DNA of 64,000 nt from Spinacia oleracea (GCF_020520425.1 NC_079492.1:140682361-140746360), one strand, 5' to 3'; positions 21,300-34,987 are shown, counted from the first letter of the stretch. Notes: a model not told the origin generated them from the letters alone. A program made the numbers and translations.

Positions 21300-22126
21300 A
21301 TAAGATATGAATATAAACAATCTTTTTTTTTTGAAAGGAAAATTAATTCATTAATAAAGAGTCATACGACATCTACAAGAGAAATATAGATTTAACAAAT
21401 ACATGACAAATTGAATTAAATAAAGGTTTCCTTCATCAAAACTACGGTCGTTGAATGAATCTTGCACTGTAGAACGTCTCCCGTGTATAACATTGGAACA
21501 TGCAGTCTTTTCAGAGAGAGGGTCTAACGATTTGTTGTAGCCGCGAGGATGATTTCCGCTTAATTCATTTGAATGTACTCGAAAAATTGATATTTGTTGC
21601 GATCCCGCATAAAACTTTACCAACGAACCAATTCTACATAAATCCACTAAACTACAACCAAACATACGAACACTAACTCCACCACAGGGAGACTACAAAC
21701 AAGGACGAACTCCGCCCACATGGTGAAAATTTATTGAATTTAGAAGACAATAACTGAATTAAATGAAGGAAAAAGGGTCGGAAATAGTCTAATTTCCGAA
21801 GAAATTAGACTATTCCGGCCTACGACGGCAAAAAAAAAAAAAAAAAAAAAAACCTAGAAGATGAGAGGGGGAGAGGATGGAGAGTGGCGGGTTTTCACTC
21901 TGTAGTTATATATGTATACACTATTTGAATATAATCAATCTCGAAGATATAATTAATAAAACTTTCAATTTAGGTCTATCCACTTACAAACTACCCTCAC
22001 AATATTTACGGTTTTTCACTTACATCCTGTTATTTGACTTACCTTTATTTTTTCTTACATGCATCCTCCTTTTTACTATACTTTGTATATCTCTTGCTTT
22101 ATTCACATTTTTCGTACACCAACTCA
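21300..22126. other. Intergenic, no gene recognised
   Basis: Contains a poly-A run (21832-21851) and a degenerate ORF at 21351-21665 on the minus strand that I cannot place. No domain or splice pattern is seen. Confidence 0.4.
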
Positions 22127-22539
22127 TCTATACCTAGTATTTAAAAAGGAAAATCATAGGTTATTAGAAGCCATGTGACATCTCATTATTAGAAGCCATG
22201 TGACATCTCTCATTTCATCCATCATTTTGTATTTTTTTTTTCAATTTTTCTTTATTGTTTCTATGTTTTACAACTTCTAATGTCTCTTCCACTTCATTTT
22301 CCTTATTCAACATCAAGTTATTAATAGTCTACTATACTCATTAGTCTTTTCCACTCCACCACTTTAACATCCAATATTTATTCATCATTATAATTTTTTA
22401 TATTTTCCAACCTTTAAATTACACCTCTATTTAATTCATATGTTACCAAAAATCACAAGTACTCACTAATTAAAACTTCAAAAGATATCTGAACAACCAA
22501 TATACAACCGCCCGTTCTTTGAACGGTCTCAAAAGCTAG
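22127..22539 (+). mobile_element. Non-autonomous Helitron
   Basis: The 5' end is TCTATACCTAGTATTTAAAA after an A. The 3' end is a hairpin CCCGTTC-TTT-GAACGG followed by TCTCAAAAGCTAG and then T, so the element lies exactly between A and T with no target duplication. It is 413 bp and shares both termini with the copy at 33485-33828. Confidence 0.88.
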
Positions 22540-22865
22540 TTTCCTATAAATATGAGTGTACAATGAATGAGTAAAATACTACTAGCCGAGAACAAGGGAA
22601 CTATGACTCCGTATATATTATTGTGTGATACGGTATTGGATTAGTCTTAATGTATATTTTCATTTTTTTAAAAAGTTTTAGTGATTGCATATTTTTTTTG
22701 GTGTTAATTTTAGTAATTGCATATAATTACAGTTTTTTTGACATATAATTACACTTAAACTAATATTTTGACAAGTGCTTTAGCCAATCTGTTGCAAGTA
22801 TTTTGAAACAAAGTGAGTTTTATCTACTCCGTATTTGACTATTTTTTCAAAAGATGATATACAGA

Positions 22866-22905
22866 AACTCATCGCAGGGCATCGAACCTGCGATCATGCT
22901 TCCGG
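22866..22905 (-). other. tRNA T-arm-like fragment
   Basis: On the minus strand CGCAGGTTCGATGCCCTGCG forms a perfect T-arm-like stem-loop with the GTTCGA consensus. No acceptor, D or anticodon arms can be paired around it, so it is at most a tRNA or SINE remnant just upstream of HINT4. Confidence 0.3.
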
Positions 22906-23002
22906 TATGACATAATTTACTCATTTAGGTTGGATAGTTGTTATAAAGTTGAAAATAATTAGCACGACGGAGAAGTGGGAAAGAGGACGTCGACGGCGAG
23001 AA

Positions 23003-25545
23003 ATGCCGGAATCAGCGTGCATATTTTGCGATATAGCTCGGTTGCCAAGCTCTACAAGCCTTCTTTACCAGGTTTTCACCACCCCTCGCTCTATTCTGCC
23101 TCCTTTTTATCTGTAAATTCTGATATTACTCGCTCACTTTGATTTGATTTTGTAGGACGACAAGGTCGTCGCTTTCCAGGACATCAAACCTGCCGCCTTC
23201 CGGTGGGTCGATTCGTTTCTTTTTACTGGGTTTTGAATTCTTCAATGACATTTATAAGTTCAGAATTGAACTGTTTGTTTGTTTGTTTGTCAATTGTATG
23301 GTTAATTCTTGATGGCTGAAAATTAGATTTTTGATTTGCAGACATTACTTGGTCATCCCAATTGAGCACATCCCAACAGTGAAAAACCTTCAGAGAGGAT
23401 TAGAACACTATTCTTTGGGTATTGCATTTATAGATATTGGTTGATGCATGATTTTGAGTTGCCATTTTTATAATTCAATTGTATTCTAATATGATGATCT
23501 TGTTCTCTGTAGTGAGTCACATGCTTAATGTGGGTAAAACACTATTGCAGCAAGATTCCTCTCATAATGAGCATAGGTATTGTTTTCTATCTTCAACCTT
23601 GATTCCTTTTAGTTGCCTTTGTTCTTTTTTGTTATAATGGGGAGACTTTAAGTAGTTCCTCCATTTGGAATTTTGTTTAGATGAAGTATATTCAGTTTCA
23701 AAACTAGGATGTGTTATTGTTTGACTCCCCTGTTCGAGTTATTGGTAAAAATTCTTAGTTCAGTCATCCCAAAACATTATTGAACGTACGAATCTTTTGT
23801 GTCACCTTAACCTTAATAAGCATCTTTTGATCCCAAACCAAACACAGACTATCCCCGATAGATGTGGAAGGAGAACCTGCATTTTGTATTCGGGTACCTG
23901 AGGGTACTTTTTGCTCAATTACCTATTTTATGCTCATTTCTCACATGAGAACATTATATCTTGGGTACAACTAGCTCTTGGTTTATCCGGGCAAAAAAAT
24001 AGGATCCTATTCCAAACTACTTTTAGCTTAAATGACACTTCTAGCCAAGTCCGAGTATCATAGGTGGTGGATCTTGACTTGTACTATAGTGGTCTTGGAA
24101 GGGAGTGTAGTAGTTGGCAAGGGTTGGAGATAGCTAGAGGGTGTTATGCTCCTTGTGACGGTTTTAGTATCAGTTGATTAAGAGAACGGTTCTTTGGTTT
24201 TTGTGGGGAGTGGCTGAGTAGATGATGAATGGACGTTTGTGAGAGGGTGCAATGGTGGGGATTTTAAGTTGGGTGGTTTTGGGGTTACCTTGGAAGGAGA
24301 GGTTAGGTGACAGTGAAGTGATGGTCGGTGGTAATGGCTGTGCTCGGGATCATGGTGCTGAGCCCACTGACTATTGAGGGACGAGTTGATGCAAAACTGG
24401 AGTTTGGGGAATTCTTATCCCTGGAGGGTGGGGGAATCATGATCAAGGAGTTTCGGGTGGACCATTTCAGCAAATACGGTGAAAGGAAGTTAAAAAAAGT
24501 GAACCAAACACTCAGAAAGAAGCGAGGTGACTGATTCCTTCCTGTTTTCTGATTACCCTCAACCAAACTGCCCCTAACATCTTTAGGTCATGATACTAAT
24601 AGTGCCAACTCCACGTATGCTTTCTTTACTACTTGATATTTTAAACTTTTGCATTTATGTTACTTATTTCATGTTTTAGGAGTATTAAATAAGAACAGTA
24701 AATATTGTTCCATTTATTTTCATAATCCCTATAGAATACCATTGAATGGGAAATGTGTAAGGTATTGGAACTTGGAAAACTTATTTGTATCATTATGTTA
24801 TAGCCTAAAACATCAACTAAAAGGAGATAGAGGGGGTTGTAATTTTTGAATGGTAGACAAGTACGATTTTGTAAAGATGTTCGTTTTTTCAACTTTAGCT
24901 GCATAATTTTCCAGTGCCGGGTTTCTTTTGTGGGAATGCTTGCGACTTGCATTTTAGGACCACCACATGAATGAGAGGTAGAGGTGCTCACTTCTATGTG
25001 CGATCTCTTGCCTAATTAGTTGATGGGCAGGGAGGATTATATAGTGTAGTCAGGAGATACATTATGGGTATTTTCTCGCAAGTGAAGGTCCCTCTCCCGG
25101 TGAAAGTTTATGTGGACGCTAGTTTTGGGAAGGATCAACACAAGTGATATGCTCCAAAAGGATAGGCAGAACTTGGCTATCTCACCATTTATATGCTTGC
25201 TGATAGCTTTGATTTTGTTCCATACTGAACCAATTAAGTATTGCTATTCTGATTCTTGGGCCATGTGGCAGATTTGGTTTTCACCAACCTCCTTTTAACA
25301 GTGTTGACCATCTTCACCTTCATTGCCTCGCACTTCCTTATATGCCAAGGTAGAATATTCTTTTTCTATCTATAGGAAATATACATTGTGCTTGGTTCTT
25401 GTCATTTCTTTCTATTGGAAATTAGTAATAAATGGTTGCTTTTGTAACTGGTTTTTGCAGCTGGAAATTTATTAAATATTCATCATTAGGGCCGCTTGGT
25501 GGATTCATTCTAGCAGAGAAGCTCTTGGAGAAACTTAAGCCTTGA
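23003..25545 (+). CDS. HINT4: Histidine-triad nucleotide-binding protein, HINT4 type
   Basis: Exons 23003-23071, 23156-23202, 23342-23418, 23513-23576, 25272-25349 and 25461-25545; all borders are GT..AG and the phases add to 139 residues plus stop. HIT proteins hydrolyse AMP-linked substrates; the Arabidopsis HINT4 class is described as an adenylylsulfatase/APS phosphorylase. The signature HLHLHCLALP puts the catalytic triad at H99, H101 and H103. Other conserved blocks are CIFCDIAR (N-terminal CxxC-like pair), AFQDIKPAAFRHYLVIP, HIPTV and PLGGFILAEKLLEKLKP. The Arabidopsis protein At4g16566 is of about the same length and is the neighbour of PRMT7, supporting orthology. Intron 4 is 1.7 kb. 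No break is seen. Confidence 0.93.
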
Positions 25546-28500
25546 CAGTTTTCCCAAATATCGGTAAACCTTTCAAATATGCATTGTAATGTTGTCAAGA
25601 GATTTCAGGAGATTTAAAACATTCATTGTAATATTGGTTCATGGAGCTCGTATAGTAGGTAGCTGCTGACATATGATCTATACTGCGTTTTTTGTGGACT
25701 TTTTCGACTGTTGAGGGGGTATAGAACGTTTTAAGTTACCCAGTCTAAGTGAGCAGATTGTGGGCATCATCACATCATGTGATTTTGTGAACATCTGCTC
25801 CAAATTTTACTGTGTAGTTAGTGCTTCATGCCATTTAAGGGATGCTAAACTTGTGGTGTACAAACTAATGTAAATTTGGACAGAAGATTCTTTAAGCCAT
25901 AATTTAGTTTGCAAAAGTAGTAACGAGCCTGGCTTATTGTTTTTTAAGATGGTATTGTGTTCCGTCACATTCTTTTTGTCTCATCCACTTAGGTCAGCCC
26001 TTTTTTCTGGTGAGACCATGAGAGACGCATATTTTTTCTTTGAGGCTGCTTGTTAAATGGTGCTCAAGCTTTTCTATAAGCTTTGACTTGTCTCATTTAA
26101 TGAGTGAACTTAGCACTGCTATTCTGTTGAAATCAATGAAGTTATTTGCCAATCATCTCTGTCATTTCCTAGATACATCACTAAACTATGTACCTCTACG
26201 AAGTAAACTTCTTACGAAGAGGGATTTAGCTAGGATAGTTTTGTTCTGGTCATGGAACTTTTTTGCGGTGTGGTCCAGAAAAATCAATATGGTGTGCCTT
26301 GAGATTGGTTTAGGCTTTCACTAGGTTGAATATTTGAAATCTCTCCATAGAGTCCATACATATACTGTAGTGGCAAATCACTTCGTGTCTGAATCATTAT
26401 GATATTATCAACTATGTATACATGGTTTTTAGTGAACTTGTTCCCTGTCTCTCTACAGGACTAGCCTTTCATCTTTGGTTGATCTCTGTAAGGCTGGTGT
26501 TGTAGGTGTTTGTGTTAGTGAGTCATGTGGAACTGATTTATTTTGAACTTTCCATTATCGATGAAAACCAAGTTCACTCAATTCTGTTTTGGCGAGGTTT
26601 GTAATTTTTTGATTAGCTAATGTGCTTAACCTTCTGATGAATGCTATGCCTTCAAGTACATTACTTAGAACAAAATTGCATTTATGACTGATAGATTAAG
26701 TGCAACACATTGTGGACCCACACAGATTTGTAGGTGTCTTGCTTGTGTGCTGGTGTAGAGTCTGTTGGTACCCTGCTTCCTATTTCCCTAGTCTATTTTT
26801 GCTAGAAGCTTTTGCATGGCAGATTCTCTAGGTGGTTAAAAATCATGCAACAGACTAATGGTTTTCAGATCAAAAAGTAAGTTTGATAACTTGATAACTG
26901 ATGTACTTTGTGTATTATGGGGATTCAAAGGTTTAAAACCTATAGACGTGATACCTGTACGTTGATTGATGTACCCTGATTGTGTATTGTGTGGATTAAG
27001 AGGTCTGAAATCTACAGATGTGACCCTGTAAGTTCATCTCATGAAGAACAAAAATATGCTTATTACCAACAATACTTTACATGGATGAAATAGTAGCCCT
27101 GGCTTATCTGGGATGCCTTCATCTGCTTGTGCTGTCATCTTGCATGAATTATACTAACGTAATACTCCTTATGTATCTGAAATTTATATTTCGCGGTAGA
27201 CCAAGAAACGTCGTTAGATCACTAGATGTTCACTTGACTCTGGTTGGGCTACTCGGCCTACTCCTATAGTCTTTTGCAGAAAGTTTTTCTTAGCTGTGAT
27301 ACAAGTTTCATTTCAAATTTAGGTACCTTTAATTACTGGGAATTGATGCTCAGCACTGTACTTATGCACGTATCAAATTTCAAGGTTGTGTCAGCTGCAT
27401 GTGTTCTGAGGGTGAGGTGGTCGTTAGAGGTGTTTGTAGTTTCGTTCTTGTTCGTGCCTGTGGCTCTTTGTAATCAAAAACTGTGTTTGATGTTCACCAA
27501 ATGTTGTAAGATCTTTTGCATTTTCTTTTGCAGGCTTTTATAGTAGCTTTGTCTGTTTCGAGAAGAATAATGATTCAACTGATCCAAGGTACAGAAAATC
27601 ACTTTTGTTATCAGTTGCAGATGTATATGTAGATATGGTGTGCTGTCACTTGCAACTGTTTGTGTTACTTATTGCTGTCAGTTGCTGCTGTGCAAAAAAG
27701 TGGTTGTCCCTGATATACTTCTATTTCAACCAAAATTATCATTGTTACAGTGAAGAATGAATTCGGATCAGGTCATTAGACCTGGCAATCGGGCTGGTCG
27801 GGTTACAAGCTTTGGCATTATGGGTAGGTTAAATTGGTATTAGGGGTTGAAAATTGCTTAACCTTGACCTCTAGAGGTTGGTTGACTTAATGGATTGAAA
27901 GAAATACGTCATATATTTTATTTTAATTTTCAATAGCTACAATAAGTTTAACTTACAGTACGGACTACGGAGTAATAGAATGATAATCAAAATCTTTTAC
28001 CTATTATAGAGTATACTGTGAATTTCAGTAGTCCATTTAAGCAAACAAATAACTGTGGATTTCCTCAAGGATAAAAACTGACATTCATATTAGATGCTAT
28101 TGGACATTAGTTTGATAAAAAAATTTGTTATGGTTAAATTTTGCATGACATATCATGGAAAGAGGTAGTCAGATAGCCAAACTACAAAATTTAAGTTCAA
28201 TCATAAATTCATTATCCAACAAAATCACACAAGCAATGAAAATAATGATTTCATATAAAATGTATTGCATGAGTTAGGCCTGTTCTTTTTTATTGAATTT
28301 CAGTTTAGTAGCATTCAGTTCAGCTCAAAAAAATAGGGCCTTAGTATTATTATTATTAGATAGATAAATGGGGAAAAATTACTGCCAAATATAGTGAATT
28401 AGTATCACATATTCACATGTGTGTGTGTGTTTTGTAATGTTAGCTAAAGCAAAGCCAATTACAAGGTACTTGAGTAAGATTACGTTGAAGCCACACACAT

Positions 28501-28547
28501 TTAGGCTTTAGCAACTTCAGAAGCCTTGGCTAGTTGGCTTATAAATA
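25546..28547. other. HINT4 3' flank and intergenic sequence
   Basis: T-rich sequence with many short open frames but no conserved domain, splice pattern or repeat ends that I recognise. The first few hundred bases presumably hold the HINT4 3' UTR. Confidence 0.4.
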
Positions 28548-29470
28548 TTACACCAATAGAAAAACTTGGCAACAGATTTTAGGTCCTAAACATGGCAACG
28601 AAATATAACCAATTGTCCATTTGAGTTGGATATCACTGGGGTTGTGCCCCAGTAGAAGTCGAACCAAAGTATAGGAGTATGTGGGATTAAGTTTGTAACA
28701 CATGTTAGGTGCATTGTCTTCGCCTGCTGCACCATCACTGCTAGGCCAAACGTGCATCCCCCACATATTTTTGCGTCATGTTGTTTATTGAGGACCTAAG
28801 CAATGCCCATTTTATGCGACTATGTTTGCCAAGAACCATACTTGGAGAATTTTTACCCACTAAGTAGAGACCTAGTGCAACAAATAAACCGGGAGGGTGG
28901 GGTGGGCTATCCTTCAAAGGATGATGAAAACCCAAGTGGTTGGCCGTTGTTTGGATAAAGCTTTGGTGTCTTCCGTCAGCAGTTGGATAATGATGGCAGA
29001 GACGTCTTCCACGGCTCCTCAAAAGATGCTTTCATTTCTTGTTAATCAAATACAGTTGTTAACCATATGGTGCGAACAAACAGTAGAATTTGGAATGCGT
29101 GTGCTACCTGAATCATCTTGTCTATGAAACAACAAGGTATAGTGTTGGATCCAGTCATCTAGAGACATGGATTTAAAACCTTTGACGGATACCGAGAAGT
29201 CCATTCCTCCAAAGCTGTGTAGCTAACGAACAAAGGCAAATTAGTGATTAGGGTTGCCGTCCATCTGAGTAGTGTATTGAGCACCTAAGCAATGCCTTTA
29301 ACTGCAATCCCGTCGTAAGAAAGCTTCCGGAGTGAAAAGGTTTTACGAATTGTGAGTGCAGTAAGTATGAATCTTGGGCAGACGAATGTTCCAGAGAGAG
29401 TGTTGCATACCCGGTTTTCATGATAGAAGGATGATTAGTCCATTAAAGAAAATCCTCATGGTCCAAGGTT
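28548..29470. other. Unidentified higher-GC intergenic block
   Basis: More GC-rich than its surroundings, with a partial internal duplication (ACCTAAGCAATGCC at about 28794 and 29286) and degenerate frames on both strands. It resembles an eroded transposon, but no termini or domain can be named. Confidence 0.3.
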
Positions 29471-30636
29471 GGGAGTTCCAATGAGATGATTATCTTTGCT
29501 GTTTTATGCTCAAATAAGATACAACTTTTTTTTCGTGATTCCAACCGCGTGTAACTGGTAATTACTAGTTATTGAGTCATCAACTGTGTGTGGCAGTAGT
29601 ATTAGAGATAGATACACTGAGAGATTGTGTGAAAAGTGTTTCAGATATTCAAGCTTTCTAAGCAAATATACGGAGTTGAAGGCTTGTTTATAGCATTGAA
29701 AGGGAAAGGCTCTACTGATGATCAAATCAGTCCGACATGGCTGAGTTTGGGTGATGGTATGCAGCTTGAATATGTAGCTTAGCCTAGCCAGATGCACCCC
29801 ATGTTCGTGCCAATCAATCGAGCTAGAAAAATTCGACATTGAGTCATGCTTTAGCCAATTATTGGAGTGGGCTCTTGGTCAGGGTTTAAGAATCTCTAAT
29901 GGGCTCCCGTCTTTTATTTTAGTTTAGCTAATAGAACAGAGGGATTTGTAATCTAATATAGTGAGATGCCAATAACATGGATGTATATTGGATCATCATT
30001 TGTCAATGGGTGTTCTTAAACCAGACTCTCACCCAAGTTTGTCCATATACTTTCCGGGTTTTATCAGGTTTTAGTCTAAATGGTTATCTGGTTGAGAGTT
30101 TTGTGTTCAAAATCCAATATTTCAGGAAGGGCTGTTACCTCCATACTCGCGATATAAGTTGAGACTTTTTTAGCTGTTTCCCTGTGTGTACTTGTATGTC
30201 TAAAACCTCTGTATTACACTCCGTACTTATTTATTCACAAACTTGTGTATATGTTTGTTGGGATATCTATTGATTACCCAAAATGGTATGTTGATCCATC
30301 ATAATATCATATGCTAGCCTGTTAGGCCGAGGAAAAAAACCCACAAAGTAAAGCTACCAATTTTATTGTTAGATGATATCTAGTCAGCTTTGTTAGGCAC
30401 TGGTCCATCTCTTGTTTGGTCATTATTTAGATACCATATATATCACCCTCTCTTTGCCCATTCTTTATTTGATCGTCTCTTTGCCTACTCTTATCTTTAT
30501 AGATTGACCTTCAAAGAACTGGATGTGGTCCGTGTATGATAGCTGTAAGTTTTAAGTTTGAAAGTGGCAGAGAGTGATGAGAAGTATGGACATGGGTTCT
30601 AATAAAAGTTATACGTATTTCTCTAGTTACTACTTA
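29471..30636. other. Intergenic, nothing recognised
   Basis: No coding or repeat structure could be supported here. Confidence 0.4.
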
Positions 30637-30670
30637 CTAGTAACTTGGTACGTGGGTTGCACGTAAATTC
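30637..30670 (-). mobile_element. Helitron 3' terminus (minus strand)
   Basis: On the minus strand the hairpin ACGTG-CAACC-CACGT is followed after nine bases by CTAG and then T, the layout of a Helitron 3' end. The matching 5' TC end to the right was not found, so only the terminus is annotated. Confidence 0.5.
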
Positions 30671-31875
30671 TTTTTTATTTAACTGCTACGAAGCTATTAA
30701 CAAAGTATATTTTACCTTTTTTGAGTTTGTCTTGATGGTTGTGGTTTTGAGCTAGAATTGAGATGGAGGTAAGGGAGAAGATGAAGAGGTTACACAGGAG
30801 AGAGAAATAAATGCCTACTGGTTTACACATTACATGGAGTACATCCATACAGGAGAGATTTCTAGATTAGAATATTTATTTTATGTAATATTGAATCAAG
30901 GGGAGGGGCAAAATTTGGGGAAAAAAATTAACCCATTGCCTCAAAGAGGCTCCCGTAAGAAGCGGGGTAAGGGGGGGTCGGACGTACGCAACCTTACCCC
31001 TGCAATTGCAGAGAGGTTGTTTCCAATTGACCCAAAAGCGATAACGGGACAACAACGGGACGGCCATCTTCTACTTCATGGAAAGGAAGCGAAGAGGTAT
31101 TAAGAGCCATTTTGATTTAGTCCATCACATCCCACAGAAACGAACAAATGAATCTTCGGCTCCATCGGAAATGGACAAAATTAGAAATTTGTATCTGATA
31201 TTTAAATTAGTTGTTACTTTCCATTAAATTAGGTAACACCTCACCCATATACAGACCAAGGAACCCCGTCGCTCTCAGTCTGCATGAAAGTTTCAGTACA
31301 GAAACTTCAGAAGTGGTTAGTTTAAATAATGAACCAGTGATCCCCTGTTAAATGATTGGTATAGGTCTTTATTTGCATAAGCATTTGTTAATACATGCAG
31401 ACTGCATTAGGTGGTTGGATTTAGAACTTTAAATGAGTGTATTAGGGATAAGATGGTGATTGTTTGGTGAGGCTATTGCTTTTAATTTGTTTATTAATTA
31501 ATTAGTAAATTAAATAAAAACACGAGTAAAGTCAAGAAGTGCTGTTTTGTTTATATAGTCTTTAAACAAGTAGTGATTTTGGTTGCTTTAGAGTATTCCC
31601 CACCGTACTATCCAATCCATGCCCGTCAAAATTTTGGAACCTCTCCCTTTACATGGAATTATTGGGACTGGATGAATTATTGGCTTTATTGTCAAATATC
31701 ACCTACAGCTGAGTCTTCCTTGTAATGTTCGTCTTCCTCAAAGTCAGTGGCGAAGTTAGGATTTTTGAATTGGGGTGTCGGGGTGTGGGACATTTTTGAA
31801 TTGGGGTGTTGGCATGTTAGTAAAACAGTTATTGTATTAATTTACTTTTTCTAATAAATATAAGGTATAAAACTT
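30671..31875. other. Intergenic, nothing recognised
   Basis: Includes a short segment with AGTGGCGAAGTTAGGATTTT (about 31746) and a repeated GAATTGGGGTGT, typical of eroded repeats. No gene could be supported. Confidence 0.35.
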
Positions 31876-32337
31876 GAGCGATTTCCTTCAATAATGCTTG
31901 AAGATTCATAAATTCTCAAAATACGCTACTTTTTCACTTATTTCCCATTCTACTGTCCACGTCGGCAAGAAATCCGGTCTAATTTTTTTTATATAAAATC
32001 TACAATAAATCGCTATCTGAAACATCGGCTTAAAGGGGTAAACTGCTATCTGAAATAGCCGCTTATGTATTTCATGAGCTTTTACAAAACCGCGTTGTTT
32101 TGTTTTAAAGCCAATCGCCATTTGAGTTTGCGGTTTATACCATTGAACCGGCAATTCAAATGGCGGTTTGTTTTAAAACAAAACCGCCATTTCAATTGGC
32201 GGTTCTAAGCTGAACCGAAAAAAAAAAATTACTTTTCTTTCTTCCATGCTGACATGTACGGTATGGAGGGAAATAAGTAGAAAGTGGCATAGTTTGCGAA
32301 TTATTGGATATTTAAACAATTTTGAAGGAAATCGCTC
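31876..32337. mobile_element. MULE-type MITE with internal palindromes
   Basis: A perfect 9-bp duplication ATAAAACTT flanks it (31867-31875 and 32338-32346). TIRs start GAGCGATTTCCTTCAA and extend about 70 bp (ACTTATTTCCC near their inner end). The centre contains several copies of CCGCCATTT / AAATGGCGG, including a nearly perfect 35-bp palindrome at about 32158-32193. Non-coding. Confidence 0.88.
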
Positions 32338-32794
32338 ATAAAACTTTTTTTTTTTACAAAATTCGTGGTCGGGAGCCGACCTTTGACACCCTAATACAGT
32401 CGGGTGTAACTTTAGAGCAAATAACTAGAGTAGTGATTTGAACTCGTTCCCAGTTGTTGTTCATCGTTTTGTATGTTAGTTGTCTGAGTGTAGTCATCTT
32501 TGTATGTTAGATATAGTCTATTTTACCCTTGTTTCAGTAATTGTGTGGTGCTATTTTTTTTCCAACTATCAAGTTTGCTGTATTCATCATTGGTTATTAA
32601 GGACTGGACAAAGATGAATTGTTCTTGCTTTTATTCTTCCCTGCTGTCGACTGATTTTTCGCCGATCCTAGTCGACTGCATTGTTAATATCCTTCTTGAT
32701 TAAGATATTCCGAGTAGAAGCCAAAAGAAATTGATGGTATTTTTTAGAGTGGTGGCACATACGTTGGCAACTGTAGTTGATGTGTATGTATATA

Positions 32795-33122
32795 CTCCCT
32801 CCGTCCCGGAATACTTGACCTGTTTTCCTTATCGGACCGTCCCTTAATACTTGACCTGTTTTTAAAAATGGAAATATTTTAACAATATTATATTATTTCT
32901 CACTCCACCCCTATTAACCCACCTACCCCCTACTCCATACAAAAAATAATTAAAAATTCAACCCTTACTCTCCCCCAACCCCACCTCTTAACCCACCTCC
33001 CACTAACTACATTAAAATAATACCCCACTATCAACTACTACCTATTAAATTAAATAAGTCAATTCAAGTCCCTTAAACTCTGTGCCGGTCAAATCGGGTC
33101 GAGTATTCCGGGACGGAGGGAG
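32795..33122. mobile_element. Stowaway MITE
   Basis: TA on both sides. TIR CTCCCTCCGTCCCGGAATAC on the left and inverted GTATTCCGGGACGGAGGGAG on the right, nearly perfect, indicating a relatively young copy. 328 bp. Confidence 0.93.
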
Positions 33123-33484
33123 TATAAGGCAAGGGGAGAAACCAAGAGTTATAATACCCGGAGTTTTGTTTGTACTTTGTAGGGTCGGGACTCGGGAATA
33201 TGGATAGCCAATTAGCCATCCTTATGAATCGGACTCGTGACGACTCAATACCTTAACCTGGTCATCATATTCATGGCTACTGCCCACTTTGCGATATGGT
33301 GAGCATTATTCTTATATTCGCGATAATGTTAATAGTTGGCTCAAGAGAAGAAAGAAGGGTTAATCATCATTCATCAACAAGTAATTGAAAGAATGTTGTT
33401 TTGGATATCTCCTTTAGATTTTACTGTCATCACCCCTTATTGCGAGCTATTTCCGGTACAGTTGGTGCTTCTGCCTGTTGGTAC

Positions 33485-33828
33485 TCTATACCTAGTATTT
33501 AAAAAGCAGAAACCATATTTGATTAGATGACACGTGTCACCACGTTTGATTAGATGACGTGTCATCCAACCGACTCCTTCACTTCATCTTCCTCACAAAC
33601 ATCAATTCACCAACCTATTCATTCAAAATCTTCCACTCCATCTTCCCAATTAACACTCGATATTTAATACACTATTTCATTTATGTATTCTTTCGACCTT
33701 TAAATTTTACCTCTATTTACATCATATATTCTTTCTAAAATCACAAGCTCAATAAAATTAGAACTTTAAAAGATAGACTAAACAATCACTATACAACAAC
33801 CCATTCTTTGAACAGGCTCAAAAGCTAG
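33485..33828 (+). mobile_element. Non-autonomous Helitron, second copy
   Basis: It starts TCTATACCTAGTATTTAAAA and ends GGCTCAAAAGCTAG then T. The 3' hairpin CCCATTC-TTT-GAACAGG is decayed compared with the copy at 22127. 344 bp; the upstream base is C rather than A. Confidence 0.82.
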
Positions 33829-34987
33829 TTCTATTCATACAGAAGGTGAGAAGGGTGTATTATTGCAACGCTCAGATTGTGCAGGGGTGTGCATGGTGCT
33901 CTTGGTGCACCTGTCCCAAAACGCACATAAATAACAATAAAACGCAACAAAAATAAAAACCGCAAAAAAAAAGAACATTAACAAAAGAACATTAACAAAA
34001 AGAACACTAACAAAAAGAACACTAATATTGACAAATCAGACAAAAAGTACAAATATAAAAAGCAGTTATATTTTTTCTTGTTCTTTTAAGTTCTGGAAAT
34101 GTTCTTTTCCAACCAATTTACAGTATGTTCTAATTAAAAAATAAAACGACGAACCTTTGATGAACTTTAAAACCAGATTTATAATTTTTCTTGTTCTTTT
34201 AAGTTCTGGAAATGTTTTTTTCCAACCAATTTATGTTCTAATTAAAAAATAAAACGACGAACCTTTGATGAACTTTAAAACCAGATCTATATTTTTTCTT
34301 GTTCTTTTAAGTTCTGGAAATGTTCTTTTTCAACCAATTTATGTTCTAATTCCGTTATTTTATTTATCAAAAGATATCTGAAAACAACACTATAAATATG
34401 TAAAAAGAACAATTGCTGATTCTAAAAAAGAACACACTGTTTTGATGCCACAGAAATAGAAAGTTATAAGAAAAGAACATTAAAATTTAAAAAGAACATA
34501 GAATTAAGAACGAGAAAATTTACCTTAATCATCCGATGCACCTTCATCAACAGCATAAACCTCTTTGAATGAATAAAAAAATTCATAAAATAGCGAAATT
34601 GAAATAGTATTTCGCTTAATAAACTAGTTTTTTGTAAATGTAATTCAATTAAAATCACATTTCAGAGAAAGAAGGAGGAGAAAATTTGTTTTGAACTTTC
34701 TCTCTCATAAAATCTCTCTTTTGTTGGGAGAAACTAAAAGCTCTCCTCTTTCTCTCTCAAGAATGTGTTTCTAAAATGAGAAGTTATGAATCCAATAGGA
34801 GAAATATTATATATATAGAAAATGAAAAATAAAACAAATAAAACAAAAGAGGGGGAAGGAGAAGAAATACAAGTCATGTTCATGATAAGAACGGTGCACT
34901 TGTTTGTTTTTTTTTGGGTTTTGTTGTTCTGTTCTTTTATGTTGATATAAATCTTAATGTTCTTTTATTTTTGTTCTTTTTTCAAAA

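Noticed and set aside
28741-29022. Minus-strand ORF of 93 codons
   Set aside because: No recognisable domain and no flanking exons; the region looks like an eroded repeat.
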